From CAWJLE01 sp963843645 (lineage in GTDB: Bacteria; Chloroflexota; Anaerolineae; DAOTYC01), in the NCBI GenBank assembly GCA_963843645.1, contig CAWJLE010000003.1, forward strand, positions 1,984,001 to 2,048,000: a stretch of 64,000 nt of DNA. Direction: 5' to 3'. Shown piece by piece: positions 47,486-54,598 of the stretch (position 1 is the first letter of the stretch; each line of letters opens with the position of its first letter). Made by a program: the position numbers and the translations under genes. Under the pieces are notes generated by a model. That model made no database searches. It was not told where the DNA came from and was given only the letters and a program-made list of their open reading frames with translations.

Positions 47486-48148
47486 TCAACTTCCCACGAG
47501 GATTCTGCGCAGCGTCTCTTCGCTCTCGGTCGAAGCCACCGCGATGACGTCGTCGTTGGCCTGCAGCACGGTGTCACCGTACGGCACTGTCGCCAGACCG
47601 TCGCGCACCACGACAGAAAGGATGGTATCGGACGGCATGCCCAGGCTCTTGAGCGGCTTGCCGATTGCCGGCGAGTCTTCCTCCAGCCTGACCTCGAGCA
47701 GCCGGACGCCGGCCTGCTGCAGGGTCAGCAAATGGATGATCGACTGGCTCGGAATGGATTGCTCGATCTGGCTGAGGATGATATCCGTGCTCGAGACGGT
47801 GACGTCGATCCCCAGCTTGTGAAAGATGCCCTGATTCCGTGGATTGTTGACGCGCGCGATCGCTCTCTGGACGTGAAAGCGTTGCTTCGCCATCTGGCAG
47901 ATGACCAGGTTGTCCTCGTCGTCGCCGGTCACGGCGCACACGACGTCGGCGCGCGACATCCCGAACTGCTCCATGACTCGCGCCTCGCTGCCGTCGCCGC
48001 GAAAGACCCCATCCGCCCCCAGCTCGTCAGCCACGCGCTGCGCTCGGGCGATGTCCTTTTCGACGATGAGCACCTCGTGTCGATTGTCGATCAGAGACTT
48101 GGCCAGGTAGTAGCCAACCTTCCCCCCACCAATCACGATCACGTACAT
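47486..48148 (-). CDS. trkA: TrkA-family K+ channel/transporter regulator (RCK_N + RCK_C)
   Basis: A 220-residue cytoplasmic gating protein. The N-terminal Rossmann fold binds NAD(H) or nucleotide through GGGKVGYYLAKSL, with the acidic residue in LIVEKD. DVVCAVTGDDEDNLVICQMA is the dimer helix region. Residues about 140-220 are a TrkA_C domain (RLLEVRLEEDSPAIGKPL). It lies one base after a second RCK protein in an operon headed by an APC-type permease. No TrkH/KtrB pore is present in the window. Confidence 0.88.
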   Translation of the reverse strand: MYVIVIGGGKVGYYLAKSLIDNRHEVLIVEKDIARAQRVADELGADGVFRGDGSEARVMEQFGMSRADVVCAVTGDDEDNLVICQMAKQRFHVQRAIARVNNPRNQGIFHKLGIDVTVSSTDIILSQIEQSIPSQSIIHLLTLQQAGVRLLEVRLEEDSPAIGKPLKSLGMPSDTILSVVVRDGLATVPYGDTVLQANDDVIAVASTESEETLRRILVGS

Positions 48149-48149
48149 G

Positions 48150-48551
48150 CTACTTCGCCTCCAGCAAGTCTCTGATCGCCATCCCTCCCACTACCGTGGG
48201 ACAGAAGGTCGTCAGGCCAAGACCGCGATATACCTCGTCTCGAACGGGATCGTAGATGCGACAGATCACCATCGGCACCTGGAAGATCTCTTTCACTACT
48301 TGAGACGCCATGATGTTGGTATTGTCGCCATTGGTGACCGCCACGAAGGCGTCGGCGTCGTCAATGCCGGCGCGCCGCAGGACGTCCTCGTCGATACCGG
48401 TGCCCAGGACTGTCTCGCCCTGGAACCAGTCTCCGAGTCGCTCGAATGCAGTGCTGTGACTGTCGATCACCGTAACCTGGTGACCGTCTGCCACGAGACT
48501 CTGCGCCAGAAATGATCCCACGCGCCCACAGCCCACGATGACCACTTTCAT
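48150..48551 (-). CDS. Single-domain TrkA_N (RCK_N) protein
   Basis: A 133-residue protein with only the nucleotide-binding half: VIVGCGRVGSFLAQSL, VTVIDSHSTAFERL and DAFVAVTNGDNTNIMASQV. The TrkA_C domain is absent. The two adjacent RCK proteins may form a hetero-oligomer. The final residues (GGMAIRDLLEAK) overlap the region before the next ribosome site, with a one-base gap. Confidence 0.87.
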   Translation of the reverse strand: MKVVIVGCGRVGSFLAQSLVADGHQVTVIDSHSTAFERLGDWFQGETVLGTGIDEDVLRRAGIDDADAFVAVTNGDNTNIMASQVVKEIFQVPMVICRIYDPVRDEVYRGLGLTTFCPTVVGGMAIRDLLEAK

Positions 48552-48578
48552 CCTTTTGCTCCCGCTCCTCGACTCGAT

Positions 48579-48815
48579 CTAGTTCTTGCTGGGTGGCTCG
48601 ACTTCTTCCACGACGACGCCCAGTTCGGTCAGCCACGCGATGGCCGAGGCCAGCGCGACCTCGCTGCCCTGCATCTCGAGGACGATCCAGCCCGATTCTG
48701 TCTCTACCTTGGCCTGGAAGATGTTCGTCACGACGTCAAACCGCTTGACGAGTTGATATATGATGGGTTGATTCATCAGTCTGGACGGATAAGTCAACCG
48801 AAACCATCGTATCAT
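48579..48815 (-). CDS. Free-standing NIL-domain protein
   Basis: A 78-residue protein that is almost exactly one NIL domain: RWFRLTYPSRLMNQPIIYQL, the central strand DVVTNIFQAKVE and AIAWLTELGVVVEEVE. NIL domains are ACT-like folds usually fused to methionine ABC ATPases (MetN) or ferredoxins, where they bind the substrate amino acid. Here it stands alone. Its ATG overlaps the stop of the UspA gene (ATGA at 48815-48812), so the two are translated together. Confidence 0.78.
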   Translation of the reverse strand: MIRWFRLTYPSRLMNQPIIYQLVKRFDVVTNIFQAKVETESGWIVLEMQGSEVALASAIAWLTELGVVVEEVEPPSKN

Positions 48816-49399
48816 TCCATGTATCCTTTGTAGTTGCACGCCGGCGCCTGGTCCAGGATGACCTCGGTCGGCGACTTGCGTACCACTTCCTGCACCGTGC
48901 GGCCGAATGGGTTGAGGCTGATGCGAGGGTTGGCGCACGTGCTCATGACGATGACGCTCACGTCCTCGGCCAAGGCCACTTCCAGGATGCCGTGGGCCGC
49001 CTGTCGCCGCCGCAAGACGTGCTGGCGCGACGGCAAGCCATGCTGCGAGACGATGAACTGGGCAGTGTCCAGCGCCGACTGCGCTCGGGCTTCTTGGACC
49101 GGCAAGCTGGCATCCAGGGCCAGCGTAAGCGGCACCTCCATCACGTGGACCAGAATGATCTCCGCCTTCTGAGACCCTCCCAGCCGGCACGCCAGCTCAA
49201 CGGCGCGTTCGGCAGCCAGGACGTCGACGATAGGCACCAGGATTCGGCGCAGAGCCGAAACCGTCTGGCGCACCTGCACCACCCGATGCGGCACCTGCGG
49301 CGGCACGCGGAACATCCACACGAAGAGCGAGCCCATCGCGATCAGAAAACCGACGGCGATGGCGATGCCCAGTGGGTTGAACGTGATCGACGTATTCAT
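48812..49399 (-). CDS. Membrane-anchored universal stress protein
   Basis: A 195-residue protein. ATG 49399 overlaps the previous stop (ATGA). One N-terminal span (GIAIAVGFLIAMGSLFVWMF) leads to a UspA domain starting RRILVPIVDVLAAERAVELA. The ATP-binding signature is partly kept: VSVIVMSTCANPRISLNPFGRTVQEVVRKSPTEV; the usual G-x2-G-x9-G(S/T) reads loosely. A membrane tether is unusual for UspA and suggests direct contact with the permease encoded two genes upstream. Confidence 0.82.
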   Translation of the reverse strand: MNTSITFNPLGIAIAVGFLIAMGSLFVWMFRVPPQVPHRVVQVRQTVSALRRILVPIVDVLAAERAVELACRLGGSQKAEIILVHVMEVPLTLALDASLPVQEARAQSALDTAQFIVSQHGLPSRQHVLRRRQAAHGILEVALAEDVSVIVMSTCANPRISLNPFGRTVQEVVRKSPTEVILDQAPACNYKGYME

Positions 49400-49668
49400 A
49401 GCTTCTTTCCCTGCGCCGCCCGAAAGGCGCGGTACTGATGAGCAGCAAACCAGGTGCGGTAACATCCGAACCCCATGAAAGCCACGCCCAGGAGGATGGC
49501 CGGAGGCGTCAACGCCCCAGCCGTCGCACTGCGGTACAGAATGACAGCGCCCAGAGGAACCGCCACCAGGCCCAGCACGATCCGGCAGATGTCGGCCACG
49601 GTCAGATGTTCCGGGAGCGCCTGCGCCTGCCGGCGAGAGGCCCGACTACTCTTCCGGTCGAATCTCAT
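49396..49668 (-). CDS. Small two-span membrane protein
   Basis: A 90-residue protein with a basic N-terminus (RFDRKSSRASRRQ) and two hydrophobic spans (IVLGLVAVPLGAVILY and PPAILLGVAFMGFGCY). The reading frame overlaps the end of the permease gene by 23 bp and the start of the UspA gene by 4 bp. I do not recognise a family. Position suggests an accessory subunit of the transporter. Confidence 0.7.
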   Translation of the reverse strand: MRFDRKSSRASRRQAQALPEHLTVADICRIVLGLVAVPLGAVILYRSATAGALTPPAILLGVAFMGFGCYRTWFAAHQYRAFRAAQGKKL

Positions 49669-51334
49669 GCTGACCTCTGTTGTTGGCCTCCTGGCGATGG
49701 GCTTCCTCCAGGGTCGACTTGTACTGCTCGAGCAGCTCGAACTCCTCAGCCTGGGTCAAGATGTCGATTTGCTCTTTCTCCCAGTCGCGCGACACGTTTC
49801 CCATGATCGGATAGTCGTTCCGCTTCCGGTAGAAATAGTAGTAAATCAGGCCGGCGATGACCCAGGCGGGCCCGGCAATGCGACCGATGTCGTGGGTCAC
49901 AATGACCTCGAAGAGGATGAAGGCAACGCCCAGCATGCCGAAAATGCCCAACACCGGGAAGCTGACGTCCCGCCCTTTCCACTTCATCTGCATATTCCCC
50001 GGCATCATGTACGGGCGGGGTGAATACGGATCGACGAAGCGCAGCCGGATCAACGAAATGAACACCAGCGTGTATCCCAGCGTCGCGCCAAAGGCGTACA
50101 TGTTCCCCAGAATATCCATGGCACCGCTCCGGAGCTGCCCGTCGGGCCCCACGGTAGACGCAAAGAAAGCCAGGAAAGCCTCCAGGGCCCCCACGCACCC
50201 AAACACAACGATAGTCCTGACCGGCGTCCGGAAGCGGGAGTGCACCTTGTTCAGCCAGTTGGTCACCAGGTGCAGCCGGCTCATCGAGAACGTCAGCCGC
50301 GACGCCCCCATGACGCCCGTGTTGGCCGAAATGAACAAGATGGTCGCCCCCAGGATGGCCGCGAACGGACCGGTGAGGACGCCCAGGTACGGGATCCGGC
50401 TCGCCAGTTGCGCCACGGGGTCCGCCTCGCCGACCTCCTGCCACGGCATGATGCCCAAGGTCACAGTGGAAAAGCAAATCGCGAAGATGAACACGGTGAA
50501 GATGAGTGCGATGGACGTGCGTGGGATCACGGTCGCCGGCCGGCGCGTCTCCTCTGCCGCCTGGGAAATGCTCTCCAACCCCACGAACGAGATGATGGCC
50601 AGCGAGGAGCCATACATGAACTGGTTCGCGCTCAGAGTGTGCAGGCTGATCTGCCACTGCTGAGCCAGCAGCTCCGGCTTCCAGGCCAGCAGGAATCCGA
50701 ACACGATCACCGAGGACTCCAGGATGATGTCGATGAGTCCCAACGCCTCGTTAAGGAATGAAGACTCACGCACGCCTTTGATATTGAGGACGATGAGAAT
50801 GGCCACGAGGGTCAGCGTCTCGGCCTGCCAGACGAAAGGCACGTTGGCCAAGAAACCACCGGAAACAAGGCCGACGGAATGGAATGTTACCGTTCGCAGG
50901 TCGACGCCAAAAATAAGCGGGCTGAAGAAATTCAGATAGCCCGCCGAAGCCACTGTGAAGAGAGCGATGTCGATCGTGTAGTCGAGGAGCAGGGCCATGC
51001 CGGTGATGAAGCCCCAGATGTCGCCCAGTCCGCGGAGCACGTAGTACTGGCCGCCTCCGGCCACCGGATACGCGGCCGCCAGCTCCGTGTGGGCCAGCCC
51101 AATCAGAATGTAGATGATGCCGGCAACCGCGAAGGCCAGCGGCGCCAGCCCCTGGGACGCAGCGACGACCAAACCCAGCGCTGCGTAGATATCAGCCCCG
51201 ACATCGGCGTAACCCCAGGTGTAGGAACCCCACACGGTGACGTCCCGTCTGAGGTGGATTCCCGTTGCAGGTACCGGCGCCGGAGTCGACCCCACCGCTC
51301 CCGCATCGGACGTGACCTGCGTTGTCGTCGCCAT
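49646..51334 (-). CDS. APC-superfamily permease (amino acid or K+ transporter)
   Basis: A 562-residue protein with about 12 spans. The first span region has GSYTWGYADVGADIYAALG, the unwound-helix Gly motif of the APC fold. AELAAAYPVAGGGQYYVLRG (written in part) and SFVGLESISQAAEETRRPA are conserved APC blocks. The 70-residue cytoplasmic C-terminus is charged and helical (QAEEFELLEQYKSTLEEAHR). KimA-type K+ importers are APC proteins with a fused C-terminal Usp-like domain; here a Usp protein is encoded separately in the same operon with two RCK proteins. That context favours K+ over amino acids, but the substrate is not proven. ATG 51334 lies after GGGAGGAG. Confidence 0.8.
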   Translation of the reverse strand: MATTTQVTSDAGAVGSTPAPVPATGIHLRRDVTVWGSYTWGYADVGADIYAALGLVVAASQGLAPLAFAVAGIIYILIGLAHTELAAAYPVAGGGQYYVLRGLGDIWGFITGMALLLDYTIDIALFTVASAGYLNFFSPLIFGVDLRTVTFHSVGLVSGGFLANVPFVWQAETLTLVAILIVLNIKGVRESSFLNEALGLIDIILESSVIVFGFLLAWKPELLAQQWQISLHTLSANQFMYGSSLAIISFVGLESISQAAEETRRPATVIPRTSIALIFTVFIFAICFSTVTLGIMPWQEVGEADPVAQLASRIPYLGVLTGPFAAILGATILFISANTGVMGASRLTFSMSRLHLVTNWLNKVHSRFRTPVRTIVVFGCVGALEAFLAFFASTVGPDGQLRSGAMDILGNMYAFGATLGYTLVFISLIRLRFVDPYSPRPYMMPGNMQMKWKGRDVSFPVLGIFGMLGVAFILFEVIVTHDIGRIAGPAWVIAGLIYYYFYRKRNDYPIMGNVSRDWEKEQIDILTQAEEFELLEQYKSTLEEAHRQEANNRGQHEIRPEE

Positions 51335-51545
51335 AGGCCCCGAGACTCCTCCCAGCTTCGATCAGCCGTGTGACCCAGAAGGGGTTCTCGAAAGATCAAC
51401 GTGCCGGATAACGAACCGGGGTACCGAGAGTTTTGTTTGGTCCCCGTGCTCGAAAACGACGGCTATCACGCAACTGATACGCCCGAGCCATCAGATGCGG
51501 TCGAAGCCGGTGGCTTGCTCCTGGAGTCATACTAAGCTTGCTGAG

Positions 51546-51574
51546 AGTATAGCAGAACGATATGCTCTTGTCAA
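51546..51574 (-). promoter_or_regulatory. Promoter for the permease-UspA-NIL-TrkA operon
   Basis: TTGACA (51574-51569), 17 bp, TATACT (51551-51546) on the minus strand; start near 51539. Confidence 0.75.
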
Positions 51575-51677
51575 AGGCCAGAACGATCCGGGCGCGTTCC
51601 AGATTTGATGCTCGTTTATCCGAATGCCATCGCATTTCGCCCATTATCCGTCCAGGATACGCGAATATCATGAGAAC

Positions 51678-51706
51678 TTGACAGGCGAAATTCCAGGACC
51701 TATACT
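51678..51706 (+). promoter_or_regulatory. Promoter for the Thr/Pro-repeat PD40 protein
   Basis: TTGACA (51678-51683), 17 bp, TATACT (51701-51706); leader about 95 nt. Confidence 0.75.
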
Positions 51707-51808
51707 AATCGGCGTCGCTCTCACCTACGGGAGCGGTCCACCTTTTCTTTGGACTTCAGGTTTGTTTTGTCGTCGCCTCAAAAACCACATATGGCAAGGA
51801 GGTCATAG

Positions 51809-53809
51809 ATGAGGTCCCTGACCTTGCGTCTCGTGATTCTGACCGGGCTGGCTCTCAGCGTCATCGTGCTCGGCGCCGGGGCGGCGGCGGCCGTCTCCCC
51901 CGCGCTGCCGGCAGCCCAACCGGCGACGCCGTCGGTCGAGTCGACCGCGACGACGTCGAATCTCTTCACCCGTGCCCTCTCTTCGACCGTCAACACATCA
52001 GAGACAACGACTCTTACCTCCACAGGAGGCATTACGCTCAGCGGCACCACGCCTCTGACGGTGACCCGCACGGCAACCCCGGGTTTGGCGCCGGGAATCG
52101 TCCAAACTGCGACGGTCGCTGTTCGAGTATCACCCACACGCACGAGCACCGCCACGTCCACGTCAATTCCGACTGCGACTGCGACGCCCATTCCCACCCG
52201 TACCGCCACGGCCACGCCGACCCACACCGCGACCGCGACGCCGACCGACACGGCCACGGCCACGCCGCTGCCTACCCGTACCGCCACGGCCACGCCGACC
52301 GACACCGCCACGGCCACGCCGCTGCCCACCAGTACCGCCACGGCCACGCCGACCCACACCGCGACCGCGACGCCCACCGACACCGCCACGGCCACGCCGC
52401 TGCCGACCAGTACCGCCACGGCCACGCCGACCGACACCGCGACTGCGACGCCCACCGACACCGCCACGGCCACGCCGCTGCCGACCAGTACCGCCACGGC
52501 CACGCCGACCAACACGGCGACTGCGACGCCGACCGACACCGCCACGGCCACGGCCACGCCGCTGCCGACCAGTACCGCCACGGCCACGCCGACCAACACG
52601 GCGACTGCGACGCCGACCGATACCGCCACGGCCACGCCACTTCCGACCAGTACCGCCACGGCCACGCCGACCGACACCGCAACCGCGACGCCCACCGACA
52701 CGGCCACCGCCACGCCCACCGATACGGCCACCGCCACGCCGACTGACACCGCGACGCCGACGCCCACCAACACCGCCACGGCCACGCCGACCGATACGGC
52801 CACCGCCACGCCGACCGACACCGCGACGCCGACGCCCACCAACACCGCCACGGCCACGCCCACCAACACCGCGACGCCGACCGATACCCCCACCGCCACC
52901 TCGACCCCGAAGCCGACGCCGCGGCCCCTGGCCCCGGGCACGGTGGTGCTTCCCAGCGGCCTGCAACTGCACGGACGGATCGCTTTCCCCGTGTTCGAAA
53001 ACGGGACCTACAACATCTACGTGAGCTACGTCAACGGCTCCGGCCGACGCCTGCTGTTGTCCCAGGCCAGCCAGCCGGCCTTCAGCTGGGACGGCACACA
53101 GATCGCATATCGCAGCTGGGACTCACAGATGCGCGGCATCTTCTCGACGCCGCTCGACAACATCGTTCCTTGGAACATTCAGCAACGCTCTATTTCCGAG
53201 TCGGCTCGACCGGCGTGGTCTCGCGACGGCAAGGTGATCGCCTTCCATTCCTACGAGGAACCCGACCGGCGACCGCGGCTCTACTACACCGGCGGCAGCG
53301 GCTACGTCTCCATCAAGAGCGACAAGACCGGACGCTACCAGGACCTCTTCGGCATCGACCCGAGCTGGATGCCGGACGGCACGGTGGTCTACACCGAGCG
53401 CGAGTGCGGCCAGTGTGGCATCTTCATCACGGACCTCGCCGGCCATGTAGTCTCACGCGTCACGGACCAGACCCGAGATGAGGCGCCGCAGGCCTCGCCG
53501 GATGGCAAGCAGATCGCCTTTATGTCCACTCGCGACGGCACCTGGCACGTCTACATCGGCCAGGCCGACGGCTCAGGCGTGACGCAGGTGACCAGCGGAC
53601 CGGACGTCGACGGTCTCCCGACCTGGACGCGCGACGGCCGGGCGCTCGTGTTCGTCTCGCAGCGCGGCGGAAGCTGGGGCGTCTGGGCGCTCGATCTGGC
53701 GAACAAGCGGCCGACCAGGCTGTTCGCCCTGGGCGGCAACCTCGACGGCCTGCCCGACCCCGGCACGGCCAAGGGCTGGACCGAGGAGCGCATCAGCCTG
53801 GCGCCCTGA
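51809..53809 (+). CDS. Exported PD40/TolB-like propeller protein with long Thr-Pro repeat
   Basis: A 666-residue protein; ATG 51809 follows AAGGAGG. A signal peptide (LVILTGLALSVIVLGAGAAA) is followed by about 80 Thr/Ser-rich residues and then about 250 residues of TATATPTD-like repeats (about 115-370). The C-terminal 300 residues form a TolB-like propeller with QPAFSWDGTQIAYRSWDSQM, RPAWSRDGKVIAFHSYEEPD, EAPQASPDGKQIAFMSTRDG and LPTWTRDGRALVFVSQRGGS. The repeat is probably an extended, perhaps glycosylated, stalk that lifts the propeller from the cell. Same layout as the smaller protein at 7.6 kb. Confidence 0.85.
   Translation: MRSLTLRLVILTGLALSVIVLGAGAAAAVSPALPAAQPATPSVESTATTSNLFTRALSSTVNTSETTTLTSTGGITLSGTTPLTVTRTATPGLAPGIVQTATVAVRVSPTRTSTATSTSIPTATATPIPTRTATATPTHTATATPTDTATATPLPTRTATATPTDTATATPLPTSTATATPTHTATATPTDTATATPLPTSTATATPTDTATATPTDTATATPLPTSTATATPTNTATATPTDTATATATPLPTSTATATPTNTATATPTDTATATPLPTSTATATPTDTATATPTDTATATPTDTATATPTDTATPTPTNTATATPTDTATATPTDTATPTPTNTATATPTNTATPTDTPTATSTPKPTPRPLAPGTVVLPSGLQLHGRIAFPVFENGTYNIYVSYVNGSGRRLLLSQASQPAFSWDGTQIAYRSWDSQMRGIFSTPLDNIVPWNIQQRSISESARPAWSRDGKVIAFHSYEEPDRRPRLYYTGGSGYVSIKSDKTGRYQDLFGIDPSWMPDGTVVYTERECGQCGIFITDLAGHVVSRVTDQTRDEAPQASPDGKQIAFMSTRDGTWHVYIGQADGSGVTQVTSGPDVDGLPTWTRDGRALVFVSQRGGSWGVWALDLANKRPTRLFALGGNLDGLPDPGTAKGWTEERISLAP
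52150..52910 (+). repeat. Coding minisatellite, Thr-Ala-Thr-Pro units
   Basis: Near-identical 18-nt units such as ACGGCCACGCCGACCGAC repeat some 40 times, with longer-range duplication of blocks (for example units ending CCGCTGCCGACCAGTACC). All encode Thr/Ala/Pro/Asp. Copy number is likely variable and hard to assemble. Confidence 0.85.
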
Positions 53810-53846
53810 GCCCCCGGGATCGCTTCGGGCTCGCAATCGCCTCTGC

Positions 53847-53880
53847 ACGGGCCGTCCCACTTCTGTGGGCGGCCCGTTCT
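53847..53880 (+). terminator. Terminator after the PD40 protein
   Basis: ACGGGCCGTCCCAC and GTGGGCGGCCCGT pair (53847-53860 / 53865-53877) with one bulge and a TTCT loop; the T run is poor (TCTT). Confidence 0.6.
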
Positions 53881-53904
53881 TGCTGCGCGGGCCGGGTTCC
53901 GCTC

Positions 53905-54307
53905 GCAGCGCTGTCGCCCCGGACTTATGTCCCCCTGAGAGGTTTTGAATCTATTGCCCCACGCTAGGAAAATGGCATTGCACCGCATCGTCACTATGCT
54001 CGCAGCGCCGTCGCCGCGGACTTATGTCACCCTGAGAGGTTTTGAATCTATTGCCGCACGCTGAGAAAATAGCATTGCACCGCATCGTCACCATGCTCGC
54101 AGCGCCGTTGCCGCGGACTTATGTCACCCTGAGAGGTTTTGAATCTATTGCCGCACGCTGAGAAAATGGCATTGCACCGCATCGTCAATATGCTGCGGCG
54201 CCGTCGCCGCGGACTTATGTCCCCCTGAGAGGTTTTGAATCTATTGCCGCACGCTGAGAAAATGGCATTGCAACGCATCGTCAATATGCTCGCGGCGCGG
54301 TCGCCGC
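53905..54307. repeat. Four tandem copies of a 97-bp repeat
   Basis: GGACTTATGTC starts units at 53921, 54018, 54115, 54211 and 54308 (spacing 97, 97, 96, 97). Units share GAGAGGTTTTGAATCTATTG, CGCACGCTGAGAAAAT and GCATTGCACCGCATCGTCA with few substitutions. The fifth start runs into the 86-bp inverted repeat. No open frame or spacer variation is seen. Confidence 0.9.
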
Positions 54308-54476
54308 GGACTTATGTCACCCTGAGGGAGCGCCGTTTGCGACCGAGGGGTCTCGCACGCCGGAAGCGAGTGCCTATTATCTGCCTAAACGCACTCGCTT
54401 CCGGCGTGCGAGACCCCTCGGTCGCAAACGGCGCTCCCTCAGGGTGACATAAGTCCACGGCGACCGCGCCGCGAGC
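54288..54476. repeat. 86-bp inverted repeat (family C), near-perfect hairpin
   Basis: Arms 54288-54373 and 54391-54476 are complementary with one mismatch; the inner 66 bp of each arm are perfect. The 17-nt loop is CTATTATCTGCCTAAAC. The arm contains GTCACCCTGAGGGAGCGCC and is related to sequences at 20091 and 59719. Confidence 0.92.
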
Positions 54477-54493
54477 GATGCCACTATCCGATT

Positions 54494-54570
54494 TGGATGT
54501 ATCCATCTGCATCCAATTGGCTCTTTACAGGGCCAATGTCTGGTGCTAAAATGACAATTGGATGCATCCA
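54494..54570. promoter_or_regulatory. Palindromic operators flanking the pdxR promoter
   Basis: TGGATGTATCCA (54494-54505), the half-site ATCCAATTGG (54511-54520) and the perfect palindrome TGGATGCATCCA (54559-54570, inside CAATTGGATGCATCCATTGG) surround the -35 and -10 boxes. They are the likely binding sites of the MocR protein encoded next. Confidence 0.65.
54524..54552 (+). promoter_or_regulatory. Promoter for the MocR regulator
   Basis: TTTACA (54524-54529), 17 bp, TAAAAT (54547-54552), enclosed by the palindromic operators. Confidence 0.65.
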
Positions 54571-54598
54571 TTGGACGATCCAACTGAGGAGCGAAGAC

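Larger units (their letters stand above)
51335..51808. other. 474-bp divergent intergenic region
   Basis: Holds the minus-strand promoter of the permease operon (51546-51574) with a 205-nt leader and the plus-strand promoter of the PD40 gene (51678-51706). I looked for a c-di-AMP riboswitch in the leader and could not recognise one. Confidence 0.55.

Noticed and set aside
51335..51540. c-di-AMP (ydaO/kimA) riboswitch in the leader of the permease operon
   Set aside because: The context invites one, but I could not match the leader to the conserved core; a covariance-model search would settle it.
51778..52941. Long minus-strand frame of VAVAVSVGV-like repeats
   Set aside because: It is the complement of the Thr-Pro coding repeat of the plus-strand PD40 gene, has no ribosome site and a composition set by the repeat alone.
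53905..54307. Possible CRISPR array
   Set aside because: Units are 97 bp and almost identical over their whole length, with no unique spacers and no cas genes.
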